From positions 1 through 32,940 of IMG/VR virus record IMGVR_UViG_3300035698_006715: a stretch of DNA of 32,940 nt, one strand, 5' to 3'. Source of the stretch: a virus. Under the pieces are notes generated by a model. The model made no database searches, had not been told where the DNA came from, and saw nothing but the letters and a program-made list of their open reading frames with translations. Each line of letters opens with the position of its first letter. Within the stretch, counting starts at the first letter, position 1. Below, in pieces: positions 22,027 to 31,944 of this stretch. Position numbers and translations under genes: made by a program.

Positions 22027-23042
22027 TGGCTATAGGTGATACTGGTTGGGCAGCGGGAGTACAATATGCACAAGATGCTATATCTCAAGCCCAGGCGTCT
22101 TTAGCTGCACGCCCTGATTTTTGGACAATTAGTTTAAATAAGTGGATAGCTATAAATGAAGCAAAACTTAATAAATTACTCACCCCTACGTCTGATGAAG
22201 AAACCCAACAACTGGATGAATGGGCTGCGAATAATCCTGAAGACGCCACAGAGTGGGGCGTTAGTGACTCCAGAACACAGCCAGCAGATGAGACATATAT
22301 CGCATCCTCCTCAGGGCCTGGTGGTGTAGGGGGTAACCTGGATAGTGACTTCTCCTTTGATGACATGCCCTCTGAGACAGAAACACCAAGTGGTGTAACT
22401 CCAACAGGGACCACACCATCTGAGTTGGGAGACTTGGGTGGAGGGAGTGGTGTTACTGGGGGCACATCTATTGGGAGCATCGGTGGAGGGGGTGGGTCAA
22501 ATGGTGTATACACACCTCCTGGACCTACTGGTGGGAACACTACAGAAGAACCATTTAGTCCACCAGACTCAAATGGTGGGACAATATCTACAGACACTTC
22601 AGGGCCTGTGGATGATAACCTCAGTGGGGACACTACGGACCCAATAGCTTTGGAGCATTCCTTAACTGGTAGTGCGGCTAAGGATTACTTGGGCGACATT
22701 GCTGGTGGGGATATAGACACAAGTGAGTTGGAGAATAGGATACGTACACAACAGGTTGCTGGTGGCCTCGGATATGGTGGAGCTTCCGCAAAACAGGAAG
22801 CAAAGATAGTGGGGCAATACAAGCAGTCAGAAAGACTTAGGGCATCAGAACAGCTTGCTTCCCTCTCAGAGGCAGAGTCCAAGACCTCTACGCAGATAGG
22901 GCAATTAGTAGGGCAAGCACAACAGGACACAATGGTAGCATCTACCTCTCAATTGACTACTCCAGTACAGGTTTATGAGAGTATATTAGGGGGAAGTATG
23001 TCGGGATTGAACAGTGTATTTGGGCTGGGGGGCCTATTATAA
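22026..23042 (+). CDS. Virion-type protein with low-complexity linker (338 aa)
   Basis: Starts at a TAATG. Residues 1-90 are helical (YAQDAISQAQASLAARPDF). Residues about 94-208 are a Gly/Ser/Thr/Pro linker (GPGGVGGNLD; SIGGGGGSNG; GPTGGNTTE). Residues 226-338 (ENRIRTQQVAGGLGYGGASA onward, ending SGLNSVFGLGGLL) match the whole of the next protein. It is therefore a linker-extended paralogue. Likely an internal or ejected virion protein; no enzyme motif. Confidence 0.75.
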   Translation: MAIGDTGWAAGVQYAQDAISQAQASLAARPDFWTISLNKWIAINEAKLNKLLTPTSDEETQQLDEWAANNPEDATEWGVSDSRTQPADETYIASSSGPGGVGGNLDSDFSFDDMPSETETPSGVTPTGTTPSELGDLGGGSGVTGGTSIGSIGGGGGSNGVYTPPGPTGGNTTEEPFSPPDSNGGTISTDTSGPVDDNLSGDTTDPIALEHSLTGSAAKDYLGDIAGGDIDTSELENRIRTQQVAGGLGYGGASAKQEAKIVGQYKQSERLRASEQLASLSEAESKTSTQIGQLVGQAQQDTMVASTSQLTTPVQVYESILGGSMSGLNSVFGLGGLL

Positions 23043-23434
23043 TGGAACTACAGGATATGGAAGCAGGTCAATACCTGACTGAGATGGCAGGTGAGGGGTT
23101 TGTAGGGAACCAGGAAGCTGAATTTCAAAACAGAATACGTACACAACAGTTCAGTGGTGGTATGGGATATGGCGGGGCAGCCGCTAAACAAGAGGCACGC
23201 CTTGTTGGTTCACAGCGAGAGAAGCAGAAGTTGGGAGCAGCACAGGAGTTAGCATCTTTAACAGAGGTGGCTTCAGCCTTGCCCACACAACTTCAAGACC
23301 TCATGGCAAAGACAAATCAATACACAATGGAGGCTGCTGTGCCTCAATTACTTGCCCCCACAAGTGTGTTTGGTGACTTATATGGTGGAGCTACAAGTGG
23401 TTTGAGTAGCATCTTTAACATGGGAGGAATATAA
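23042..23434 (+). CDS. Small virion-type protein, paralogue of the previous product (130 aa)
   Basis: Starts at TAATG. The protein (NRIRTQQFSGGMGYGGAAAK, KQEARLVGSQREKQKL, then ASLTEVASALPTQL and SGLSSIFNMGGI) aligns along nearly its whole length with residues 226-338 of the preceding protein. The pair arose by tandem duplication. Helical and Gln-rich; probable internal virion component. Confidence 0.78.
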   Translation: MELQDMEAGQYLTEMAGEGFVGNQEAEFQNRIRTQQFSGGMGYGGAAAKQEARLVGSQREKQKLGAAQELASLTEVASALPTQLQDLMAKTNQYTMEAAVPQLLAPTSVFGDLYGGATSGLSSIFNMGGI

Positions 23435-23862
23435 TGGCTTTAATGGATTTTCAACGTATCATAGAAGATATATCAGGTGGGGACGTGGACCGTGTTGGTC
23501 TGGACTATGCCCGACAAGCAGACACACATGAAGATGCTATTGATGCAATCAATCAGATAGCTGCGGCTAAGTCCTTAGGGATGCAGCAGTTACACCAGAA
23601 CTATGCAAAAGGAAATGCAGAACAACAGATCAGTCAATACAAAAAGTCCACACGGGATGCCCGTCACTTTGCTGGGGCCCAAATAGGTGGTCTCCACACT
23701 AACATAATGAGTGGCATGGGTGGGTGGACAGAGAATATGTTAATGCAAATGAACCCTGAGGGTGTGGGATCTGGGGCAGGTCTCCAGGCCATGCAACACT
23801 TGGGCGCAATACAGGAGGCAGTGAGCCTCGGAGTGGTTAAGGATTTGGCTGATCTACAGTAA
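23434..23862 (+). CDS. Small helical virion-type protein (142 aa)
   Basis: Starts at TAATG and shares the style of its neighbours: an N-terminal DFQRIIEDISGGDVDRVG, helical Gln/Ala stretches (AAAKSLGMQQLHQNYAKG) and a Gly/Met-rich end (NIMSGMGGWTENMLMQMNPE). It recalls the GGDIDTSEL motif of the protein two genes upstream, hinting at distant relation. Function is inferred only from context: an internal or ejection protein. Confidence 0.72.
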   Translation: MALMDFQRIIEDISGGDVDRVGLDYARQADTHEDAIDAINQIAAAKSLGMQQLHQNYAKGNAEQQISQYKKSTRDARHFAGAQIGGLHTNIMSGMGGWTENMLMQMNPEGVGSGAGLQAMQHLGAIQEAVSLGVVKDLADLQ

Positions 23863-23871
23863 GGGGAAGAT

Positions 23872-25215
23872 ATGAGCGTATATAGTAATGCACTTGGTAA
23901 GGGGCAGGAAAAGGATATTGGGGCTTTTGCACAGGCTATACGGAGACTGAGCACTGCACACAAACGGGCTAACAATAGGTCTGAGGCTGCAGGACTACAG
24001 CTTAAATGGGCTAATGAAACACACACCGCACAACTGGCTAAGTACCAAGCAGACATAGACTTAACAAACAAACGTAACGTGGCCTTAACGGACGAACTCA
24101 AACGGAGAGAGGAAGCCTCCCAACGGATTGACACGGAGATAAAGCAGAAGGATGCCACCAGCAAAACTGTGTCCACTAATGTGGGTAGTATGATTAAGCA
24201 GTGGGCCAAGTATAAGCAGGAGGGGGACGCCTCTGCCAAAGACAAGTTCTATGACGCCTATGCCAACATAATGTCAGCAGATCCCCAACAGGCTGTGGAG
24301 ATGAAGCGGATGTTTGAAGGCCTGATATCTGCTGAAACTGGGTTGGCTGCTGAGAAGACAGACATAGGCCGCACCCTGTCAATGACACGGCAGACAGACG
24401 CTTTAACCCAAGAGTCAGCCGCACGCACACAGGGACAACTCATTGACAACAAACTCAAAATGAGGAGCCTCCTCCAGGATGACGCCACCATTGAGAAGTA
24501 CAACAAGTTCAAGTCACAGGTTAAGTCCAGTGCTTATGATGAGATGGGCATCTCCCAACGTAAACCCGCCATTGAAGAGAACCGTAGGATTGCTATGCAG
24601 GACTTTGATGGTAAGATAAAGGTGCAACTCCAGAAGCTCTCCCTTGAGAAGGATAAGATGAGGGCGAATATGGACGAGGCGTCTAATGCAAAACTGGCAC
24701 AGCTTCTTAATGGAGACCTCAGTGCACTGACAGCCATAGACACATCCAGCATGGACAGAGAGGGTAGTGCGGCCATACAGGAAATGGCCAACCTGTATAA
24801 GTCTAAGACTGCAGCGGAGCAGGACTTCGGAGCACAGATGCGGGAGCAGGACGACTTTGACTACATGGTAAATGAGGCATCTGAGTATGCGTATGGCACA
24901 ATGGGTATGCGTGGACCAGGGGCGTCCTTTGAGGTGGCTGACATGTTGACGGCTACTCTCCCCCAACTGAAGAAGATGAGGCAAGAGGGAGCCAACAGAT
25001 TTGCTGAACTCCGTGGCATGTCCAGTGAGGACACTACTGATGATACTATAAACAAGCAGATAACATATGAGCTTCTTAATAAATGGCAAGCCAAAGTACC
25101 CCCAAGCATGTGGGGTTTTGCCAAGAACTTGTACACCAAAGGCTTCGAGAATGATGTTAATAGTAAACGTAATGCTATGGATATCTTTGACATATCCCCA
25201 AATGAAAAGAGGTAG
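23872..25215 (+). CDS. Long helical probable internal virion protein (447 aa)
   Basis: ATG 23872 follows AAGGGGAAG. The product is highly helical and charged through most of its length (HKRANNRSEAAGLQLKWANE; NVALTDELKRREEASQRID; KIKVQLQKLSLEKDKMRANM), with long coiled-coil-like segments and few aromatic residues. There are no catalytic motifs. Size, composition and position before the giant gene resemble podoviral internal core proteins. The stop lies three bases before the next TTG start. Confidence 0.75.
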   Translation: MSVYSNALGKGQEKDIGAFAQAIRRLSTAHKRANNRSEAAGLQLKWANETHTAQLAKYQADIDLTNKRNVALTDELKRREEASQRIDTEIKQKDATSKTVSTNVGSMIKQWAKYKQEGDASAKDKFYDAYANIMSADPQQAVEMKRMFEGLISAETGLAAEKTDIGRTLSMTRQTDALTQESAARTQGQLIDNKLKMRSLLQDDATIEKYNKFKSQVKSSAYDEMGISQRKPAIEENRRIAMQDFDGKIKVQLQKLSLEKDKMRANMDEASNAKLAQLLNGDLSALTAIDTSSMDREGSAAIQEMANLYKSKTAAEQDFGAQMREQDDFDYMVNEASEYAYGTMGMRGPGASFEVADMLTATLPQLKKMRQEGANRFAELRGMSSEDTTDDTINKQITYELLNKWQAKVPPSMWGFAKNLYTKGFENDVNSKRNAMDIFDISPNEKR

Positions 25216-25218
25216 AAC

Positions 25219-28200
25219 TTGGACTGGAGTAAACTTGCACCAGACACCGCCCTCCCACAGAAAAGTGAGGAGCAGTTAGATTTTGACCACAACATAGAAA
25301 TGGAAGTGGTTAAGCCCAACCCCATCTTCAACAACTCCCCTATAAAAGCACTGGCTATTATAGAGCAGGACGAGGAGGATAGGGAGGGTAACTGGTTATA
25401 CACCAGAGATAGATTGGTAGAGAGATTGTCTGGTTTAGGTACTGAGATAGGTGAGGCCACTAAGAATGCACCTGGTGGGGGTTGGTTAAGCTTCCTCCAC
25501 GGCCCTAAGAACCAAGCACAGCAAATGACCAAGGTCATCCGCAATTACAGGGGTTTCCGTAGAGAGGGAGGCAGTGCTGCACTCGGTGAGGCAGGGGCCT
25601 ATATGGAGGATCTCAAGTCACAGCTACACAAGAACGGGATCAATGTAAAGGATTCCCTCACCCTTAACAGTCTACTTGAAGGCTCCCATGACACACTCGT
25701 CAATGAGTTGGGCAAGGACTTCCACGGTAGGGCTGCTCCAGGGGATGAGAAGGTTATAGCTGGGATGGCCCTGATAAGTCAGGTAGTACGCCACTCTGAG
25801 CGCAAAGACAACACCGTGGCTGACACCATGCCTATAGTATTACAGACCCTCCAAGACGGTGGCCTTGATTTCAAAGGCCCATGGGGTAGATTCAACAATG
25901 AAGCCCACCAACTTCGGAGGGAGAGGGACCTGAAAAGTGTTGATCCCAACCTCACTGTTAATGAAGCCGTGAAACAAAGGGGCTGGTTGGACGTGGACGC
26001 CACTCGGATTAAGGACTGGTATCAGAAGCTCACGGGACAGGAACCTCCAGAGGACCTGCTCTTAAACGAAGCTCAGAAGCCCATCCTTGCATTTTTAGAT
26101 AATGTGGACTCATTGACCGCTAAAGCAGATAAAGCTGCCATATGGAAGTCTCTGGGGGTGGATATCAACCTTGACCATGTTAATGAAGACGGGACCATAG
26201 CAGGTATACGGGAGATGAAGGCCAGTGCAGGGGCCATGTACAGATATGATAGGTCTGTGGGTATGGATGTGGCGTGGGGGAATGAGTACGAACACGCTGA
26301 AACAGCCGCTGTAAATAGTATAAAGAACGAATTATTCACAAAAGGACCTGCGGAAACCCTAAAAAACACAGGTTTAACAGAGGAAAAGACCCAGCAATTA
26401 ACTGAACATTACCAACAAAGACTCCTCCCCAGGTCCATGTCTAAACCTGCTGAGTTTGGTGGGATTAAATCCCCTCAAATAAAGACAGAGCAGGAAGCGT
26501 GGGTGTGGTTGAGGCAACAGGCATTCAATGATAAGGAACTGGCAGGAGCCATAGGTGCGGCTAAGGGCACAAAAAGAGCAGCTTGGATTAAACGTAATGG
26601 TGAGGAGCTTGAGAAGATTGCCCTTAATGACGATATACCCAAAGAAGTAATGGACACTTACCGTGGCAAAGTTAAAGACGCCAGGGTGGAGGCCACTAAA
26701 ATTGCTGATAGGAAACAGGAGGAGTGGGATAAGTCATATTTGGCAAGACACTTTTCTACTGTGCTGGGGGCTGCTGGACACCTGATCCACCAAGTGCCAG
26801 GTGTTGGGTATATGGGAGAGAGTTTGAGTATGGTATTCAAGCAAGTTAATGCTGAACTGTACAATATTCCTGTGAGTGAGAGGCTGCCGGATGAGCTTGG
26901 TATTGATATAACAGAAAGATTACAGCAAGAACTCACCAACACCCTCGGATTTATGCCACGGTCAACGGATGAGTTGATTGAAACCTACCTCGACAAGGCC
27001 GCAATGGGGGAGACAATACCTGTTGTGGATCAGTTGTTTCTTATAGGAGGGATGGGCATGCGTATGTTCTATGACCTCCCCTTCGTAGCAATCAAGAACC
27101 CTGCTGAGTTTGCCTTAATTGGTAAGGGCCTCCATGCTTACGGCAAAGCAGCCACTGGTGTCATCAATAAAGTGAAGAAGGCCACAGGATCTAAAGCACT
27201 GGCAACCTTTACAGGCTTTGCCCTGCGCCCCCACGACATCCTCAAGAATATGTCTGAACCCCTCCGTGACTTCCAGAGTGAGCGTATGCTATTTGGTATG
27301 TCAGTGGGGAAGTTCAAGAACACCCTCAACAAAATGCCAGCATCCTTACGGGACCAATACTGGGAAACCTTCCAGAAGATATCCAATGAACTCTCCACAA
27401 GTGAGGTGGAGGGGATGTTTCAGGTATCCAATAAACTCAAGTCCATTGAGAGCGTTATGGGTAACCTTATTGCGAAGGCCAAGACCCAAAAAGGACTGTC
27501 TAATAGGGATGTCCACGCCTTCGCTGAGACTGCACGACAACACGGCGTACCATTAGAGGCCACCAACCTGGCCTTCGCCACACCATTTGGCAATGGACGC
27601 TTCGTGGATGGGATGGTTGCAGAGCACACCTACATTAAACAACAGCAACACTTTGCTAAGATAGAGAAGTCCATTGAGGTACAGTCTGGGGGCAAGTTCG
27701 GGAAGACAGCCGCTCAGAGTGTAGTGGACTTCAACAACAACTACCGCAAGTGGGTGGGGACACCTAAAGCGAGAGCGGCTAAGACCATACAGAAATCCCT
27801 CCAGGCAATGGGGTGGAACAACGAGTGGGTCAACAACCACATCAAAGCCTTTGCGGAGAGGGAGAAGTACGAAGAAGTTACTGCTATGGACCAGACTATC
27901 TTTGAGTCTGCCGCCCAGTTCAACTATGAAATGACACGGCGCACCAACTTCCGTAAACACCTCATGGACGGGATGAAGGAGACCTTCGACTTACGGCTTA
28001 ACAGTCTTGAGGGACTCCTCCCTAAACAGGAACCCACTACACCAGAGGGTAAGGCCAAGCTGAAGGGGATGCAAGACACTATCACGGCCAACAGGAATGT
28101 CAGGGACGTGCTGGACTATGATGGGAAGACCCTTGGGAAGCTCGGACAGAGTAGGCTTGTGCCCTTATCCAAAAACCCCGCCTCTGAGTTTAAGGAAGTG

Positions 28201-31200
28201 GAGAATGGTTGGCGTACATCGGGTGGGAAGCAGCACACTGAGGCCATATACGACCATCTGGCACGGCTTGTGTATGCTGATAGGGAAGTAATTGGAGAAC
28301 TCGGCCACTTCTTTGACAACATGGAGTTGCCTGGGAAGCTTGCCAAACTACGTAAGAACAAACCAGACGCCGCACACTTTGACTCCCTGAAGAAAATGAT
28401 TAAGAAGGCTGAGAGTGAGTCTGTTAATAAACTGTTTAGGGATAAACCCCCCATCAATAAGGAGCAGTTGGTTCGACAGGGTAGGGATATGGTTAAGACT
28501 ATCAAGCAGGTGGCGGGGGATACCAACAGTATGATCCTGGCAGACCTGGCAACGTCAGCTATAAACTCCCACTACAACATGAATCAGGGCCGCATCTTCC
28601 GTATGAAGTCTCAGCGCATTGAGAACCAGGGCCAGTGCCTCCAAGCCCGTATCGCCAGGGCCAGGGATTTACAGGACCAGATGTCAGACCAGCAGTCACA
28701 CACATTTGGTAAAATGGCCAAGCTAAGTAAAAAACAACTCATGAAGTTTAAGGATAAAAGCCCTTTGGCTGATGAGGTTATTGAAGTAATGGGAGTACGG
28801 GATCACCTTATAGATATGATGGTAGATGTTGGCCGCCTAACACGGGACGAGGCCAGTAGCATGAAGAGCAAGGGGATTGATCCCCACGTGTATGCCAAGG
28901 ATATCTACAGGAATGACCTACGCCAGTATGAGTCAGCCACTCACACCATTACTCAGGTAGGCACCAAGGATGCCCCAGAGTTCTCCCGTCTTAATGTCCA
29001 GAGGAAGGCCAACACCCCAAGGATCACATGGTTTGATGAGGCCCAGGGCAAACGCCGTATCATAGACGTGACCAAGGACAAAAAAGGGGAGACTCTTCCC
29101 ATAAACAAACGCCGCAAGGAAGCCCTGCGGCAGATACACGAGATAACAAACAAACAACCTGGCCTCAAGGGTAAGGTCCAACTGGTAGAAGAACTCAATG
29201 AGTTTGATATGGGTATGATGGGACTGTTCGATGCTGAAGGTAGCCATGTTATGTCCGTCCTGCAGGAGATGTTGGTGGATGTGACAAAGGCCCGACTCTT
29301 GAATGAGGTGGGACTGATGCAGGGGATGGTTATGTCTAAACTACCCCGTGAGTTTAGGACCAACGGCCTCGCTGGGGACTGGGTGTATTTAGGACCAACC
29401 AAACGGTACAAGGGCAGCGGCGAAGTAGAGCCAGTGTCCTTTCAAAACCTGAGCCATGAACAGCGGCTGCACCTGCGTAGAGAGTGGGGTACTATGGCGG
29501 GTAAGTATGTCCACAGGCGTTTCTTCGACCACATCAACTCCTGGGAGGACTACTCCACACTACTGAGTGAAGTGGGCAAGTCCATGAAGAGGGGGCGTGA
29601 GGAACTGGGCAAGACCTTAGGGGCTGAGTATGATAACATTATGGATACTGCCGCCTCCAGCATGGTAGATAAAATGTCTACACCTGGAGATACCGCCTTC
29701 TTCAAGTGGACGGGCAGGGCACTCAGACAGAACCTTATCACACAGAGCGTCAGCACCTTCAACAAAAACTTCATTGGTGCCCTCACCTTCGCCCATCAAT
29801 CAGGAGCAAAGCTACTGGACCCCAAGTTCTGGGAGGGTTTTGGGAATAAGAAACATGACGCTAACTTTGACAGTCTTTTAGACACATATACTAAGTATGA
29901 CCTCCACACCCTTAAAGTAAGGGGTACTCCAAAACAGCAACAGGCATCCATGGTGAAGGAGTTTTGGGACAAGGGGTGGTCAGCGGATAAGATTGACGTC
30001 ATCATGCACTTTAAGTATTGCCTGGACCACGGCCTAATTGAGAGGTCTGATGAGGGTATTGTTAAAGGTGGAGAGAGACAGCTTCGGCCTGGTAAAAGAA
30101 GTATTGCGGGGCAGAGGGTTAAGGAAATGCGTGGTATAGACCGTGATATGACACGGCACATGGAAGTGGCCAAGCACCTTAAGAATGTCCTTGACTCTGC
30201 GGAGAATGAGAAGCCTGATAGAGTGTACACTGATAAGCAGTTAGCACAGGCGGAACGTAGATTGTTTGTACACACTCAGGAATTAGCCAAATTACAGAAA
30301 GAAATGGTTAAGACCCACTTCCACAACAACTGGAAGGATGGGATGAATGAGGCGTGGCGGTACATTAAGAGTGGTGACCCTAAGAAACGTGGTAACTACT
30401 CAGTGGTCAAAGAGAAGATTAGCCAGGAGTACGGTAAGGTAGATCCCCGTATCAAGTGGATGTCGTACAGGTACTTTGTTGAGCAAATGGGGATGACGCA
30501 ACAGGCTGCTGTTGAGAGGGTAAAGGATTACCACCAGAACTACGGGGCCGTGTCTCCTGGTATAAGGAAGTTGAAGAATGTGCCACTCATGGGCGCACTG
30601 GTTACTTCATACCCTGCAGAGGCTCTGAGGATTATCAAGAACGGCCTCATGGAAAACCCTGGCAGGACCATAAGTCCCCTTGTGGGGACGGCTTTGTTTA
30701 ACTCTGGGGCCATGATGTCACAGGGAATGATGATGTCTGACTATGCCAACATGACGGGTAATGAGTCTCCGTGGGAGCAACTGCGGAACATGGTTGGGGG
30801 TTTGATGATACCTGAGGGCAACGGCGACTTCACCCGTATGGACCTCACAGATGCCACAGCTTTTGGGCCTTTCATGGAGTCCTCATCGATGTTTAAGTCC
30901 CTTACTGATGCTATGGCAAAGGACAACCTCCTTGCCCAGGCAGCACTACCACTTGCCAACTTCATGTCACAGTTTGTCATGAACACACCTGGTATGCAAG
31001 CCACACAGAAGATGGCCACTGGTGTGGACCCGTGGTCTGGTAAGGCTACATATGAGAGGGGGCTGAGTGATGGCATCACGTCTTTGGGGAAGAGTGGGTT
31101 GAACCTTATCCTCCCTGCTACAATAACACAATCATATGAGAGTATTGCGGCGTGGAAACAGTCTCCAGTATCCCTCATAACTCAACGCAACGTAAGGGGC

Positions 31201-31944
31201 ATAGACGCCGCACTCAGGATGATAGGGCTGCGTACAAGTAGTTTGGATAAGAAGCAACAGAAGGCACACCTGGCCCTGGGTTTCATGAATGAGACCACAC
31301 GGCTTGAGTTAATTAAGTCTTATGAAGAATTACCACGGGACTTTAAACACAAGGTGTATATGTTGGGTGAACACTTTGATGCTAAGGATGAGGAGCAGGT
31401 CAAGGAGTTTAAGTCTCTCGTGGATGAGAGGATGACACAGGTTGGGGACACACTGCAGGTGGGGAACCAGAAGTGGGATATGTCTAAGAGTGTGTACAGT
31501 AAGGTGGAGAAGAAGAAGAGGGCCAGCCAGATATTCAATATGCTACACAGGAATATCCACAAGACTATTGAGCGGATACCCATTGATAGGAAGCTCAAGT
31601 TTGCAAGGGCTGTTAAGAATACGTGGGGCAGGGATGAGCCTGAGTATAAACACACCATAACTTCACTGTCTGACCCTCGTTACTTGGCCAGTCAGAATGA
31701 TCTTGAGAAGCTACTGGCTGTGTGGAAGGAGACAGAGCAACTGAAGGGCACCACTACAGACCAGGCTTTCAGTAACGACTTACAGACTGTCCAAGGCGGC
31801 TTGATGCTCAAAATGAAAGACTTGATCCCTCGCATAGCAAACCGCCGTGAACAACTGATAAAGCAAATAATGTCCTCCACTAAGGGGAACATAGATGCCA
31901 ACTTAAACAGACTATTCCTACAGAGGGCTGGACTCAACCTTTAG
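25219..31944 (+). CDS. Giant virion protein, probable ejected internal protein (2241 aa)
   Basis: One uninterrupted 6.7-kb frame. The start is a TTG with AGAGG upstream, three bases after the previous stop. The protein is helical throughout, with few recognisable motifs; stretches such as AEFALIGKGLHAYGKAATGV (about 635), a KNFIGALTFAHQSGAKLLDP block (about 1518) and KLKNVPLMGALVTSYPAEAL (about 1780) look like amphipathic or membrane-contacting segments. No lysozyme, transglycosylase or RNA polymerase signature was seen. Podoviruses keep giant proteins of this sort inside the head for injection. Resemblance to large polyvalent phage proteins is suspected but unproven. The 3' end overlaps the convergent formyltransferase gene by 27 bases. 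Confidence 0.85.
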   Translation: MDWSKLAPDTALPQKSEEQLDFDHNIEMEVVKPNPIFNNSPIKALAIIEQDEEDREGNWLYTRDRLVERLSGLGTEIGEATKNAPGGGWLSFLHGPKNQAQQMTKVIRNYRGFRREGGSAALGEAGAYMEDLKSQLHKNGINVKDSLTLNSLLEGSHDTLVNELGKDFHGRAAPGDEKVIAGMALISQVVRHSERKDNTVADTMPIVLQTLQDGGLDFKGPWGRFNNEAHQLRRERDLKSVDPNLTVNEAVKQRGWLDVDATRIKDWYQKLTGQEPPEDLLLNEAQKPILAFLDNVDSLTAKADKAAIWKSLGVDINLDHVNEDGTIAGIREMKASAGAMYRYDRSVGMDVAWGNEYEHAETAAVNSIKNELFTKGPAETLKNTGLTEEKTQQLTEHYQQRLLPRSMSKPAEFGGIKSPQIKTEQEAWVWLRQQAFNDKELAGAIGAAKGTKRAAWIKRNGEELEKIALNDDIPKEVMDTYRGKVKDARVEATKIADRKQEEWDKSYLARHFSTVLGAAGHLIHQVPGVGYMGESLSMVFKQVNAELYNIPVSERLPDELGIDITERLQQELTNTLGFMPRSTDELIETYLDKAAMGETIPVVDQLFLIGGMGMRMFYDLPFVAIKNPAEFALIGKGLHAYGKAATGVINKVKKATGSKALATFTGFALRPHDILKNMSEPLRDFQSERMLFGMSVGKFKNTLNKMPASLRDQYWETFQKISNELSTSEVEGMFQVSNKLKSIESVMGNLIAKAKTQKGLSNRDVHAFAETARQHGVPLEATNLAFATPFGNGRFVDGMVAEHTYIKQQQHFAKIEKSIEVQSGGKFGKTAAQSVVDFNNNYRKWVGTPKARAAKTIQKSLQAMGWNNEWVNNHIKAFAEREKYEEVTAMDQTIFESAAQFNYEMTRRTNFRKHLMDGMKETFDLRLNSLEGLLPKQEPTTPEGKAKLKGMQDTITANRNVRDVLDYDGKTLGKLGQSRLVPLSKNPASEFKEVENGWRTSGGKQHTEAIYDHLARLVYADREVIGELGHFFDNMELPGKLAKLRKNKPDAAHFDSLKKMIKKAESESVNKLFRDKPPINKEQLVRQGRDMVKTIKQVAGDTNSMILADLATSAINSHYNMNQGRIFRMKSQRIENQGQCLQARIARARDLQDQMSDQQSHTFGKMAKLSKKQLMKFKDKSPLADEVIEVMGVRDHLIDMMVDVGRLTRDEASSMKSKGIDPHVYAKDIYRNDLRQYESATHTITQVGTKDAPEFSRLNVQRKANTPRITWFDEAQGKRRIIDVTKDKKGETLPINKRRKEALRQIHEITNKQPGLKGKVQLVEELNEFDMGMMGLFDAEGSHVMSVLQEMLVDVTKARLLNEVGLMQGMVMSKLPREFRTNGLAGDWVYLGPTKRYKGSGEVEPVSFQNLSHEQRLHLRREWGTMAGKYVHRRFFDHINSWEDYSTLLSEVGKSMKRGREELGKTLGAEYDNIMDTAASSMVDKMSTPGDTAFFKWTGRALRQNLITQSVSTFNKNFIGALTFAHQSGAKLLDPKFWEGFGNKKHDANFDSLLDTYTKYDLHTLKVRGTPKQQQASMVKEFWDKGWSADKIDVIMHFKYCLDHGLIERSDEGIVKGGERQLRPGKRSIAGQRVKEMRGIDRDMTRHMEVAKHLKNVLDSAENEKPDRVYTDKQLAQAERRLFVHTQELAKLQKEMVKTHFHNNWKDGMNEAWRYIKSGDPKKRGNYSVVKEKISQEYGKVDPRIKWMSYRYFVEQMGMTQQAAVERVKDYHQNYGAVSPGIRKLKNVPLMGALVTSYPAEALRIIKNGLMENPGRTISPLVGTALFNSGAMMSQGMMMSDYANMTGNESPWEQLRNMVGGLMIPEGNGDFTRMDLTDATAFGPFMESSSMFKSLTDAMAKDNLLAQAALPLANFMSQFVMNTPGMQATQKMATGVDPWSGKATYERGLSDGITSLGKSGLNLILPATITQSYESIAAWKQSPVSLITQRNVRGIDAALRMIGLRTSSLDKKQQKAHLALGFMNETTRLELIKSYEELPRDFKHKVYMLGEHFDAKDEEQVKEFKSLVDERMTQVGDTLQVGNQKWDMSKSVYSKVEKKKRASQIFNMLHRNIHKTIERIPIDRKLKFARAVKNTWGRDEPEYKHTITSLSDPRYLASQNDLEKLLAVWKETEQLKGTTTDQAFSNDLQTVQGGLMLKMKDLIPRIANRREQLIKQIMSSTKGNIDANLNRLFLQRAGLNL

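Noticed and set aside
2224-25215. Genome-wide recoding of UAA by the UUA-anticodon tRNA
   Set aside because: UAA ends many genes at well-placed stop/start junctions, and read-through at these junctions meets a new stop after a short distance.
24514-25544. Long minus-strand open frames opposite the helical virion genes
   Set aside because: They are antisense shadows of well-supported plus-strand genes, with no ribosome sites or recognisable products.
25219-31944. Virion RNA polymerase of the N4 type
   Set aside because: No T7-like polymerase motifs were found by eye in the 2241 residues.
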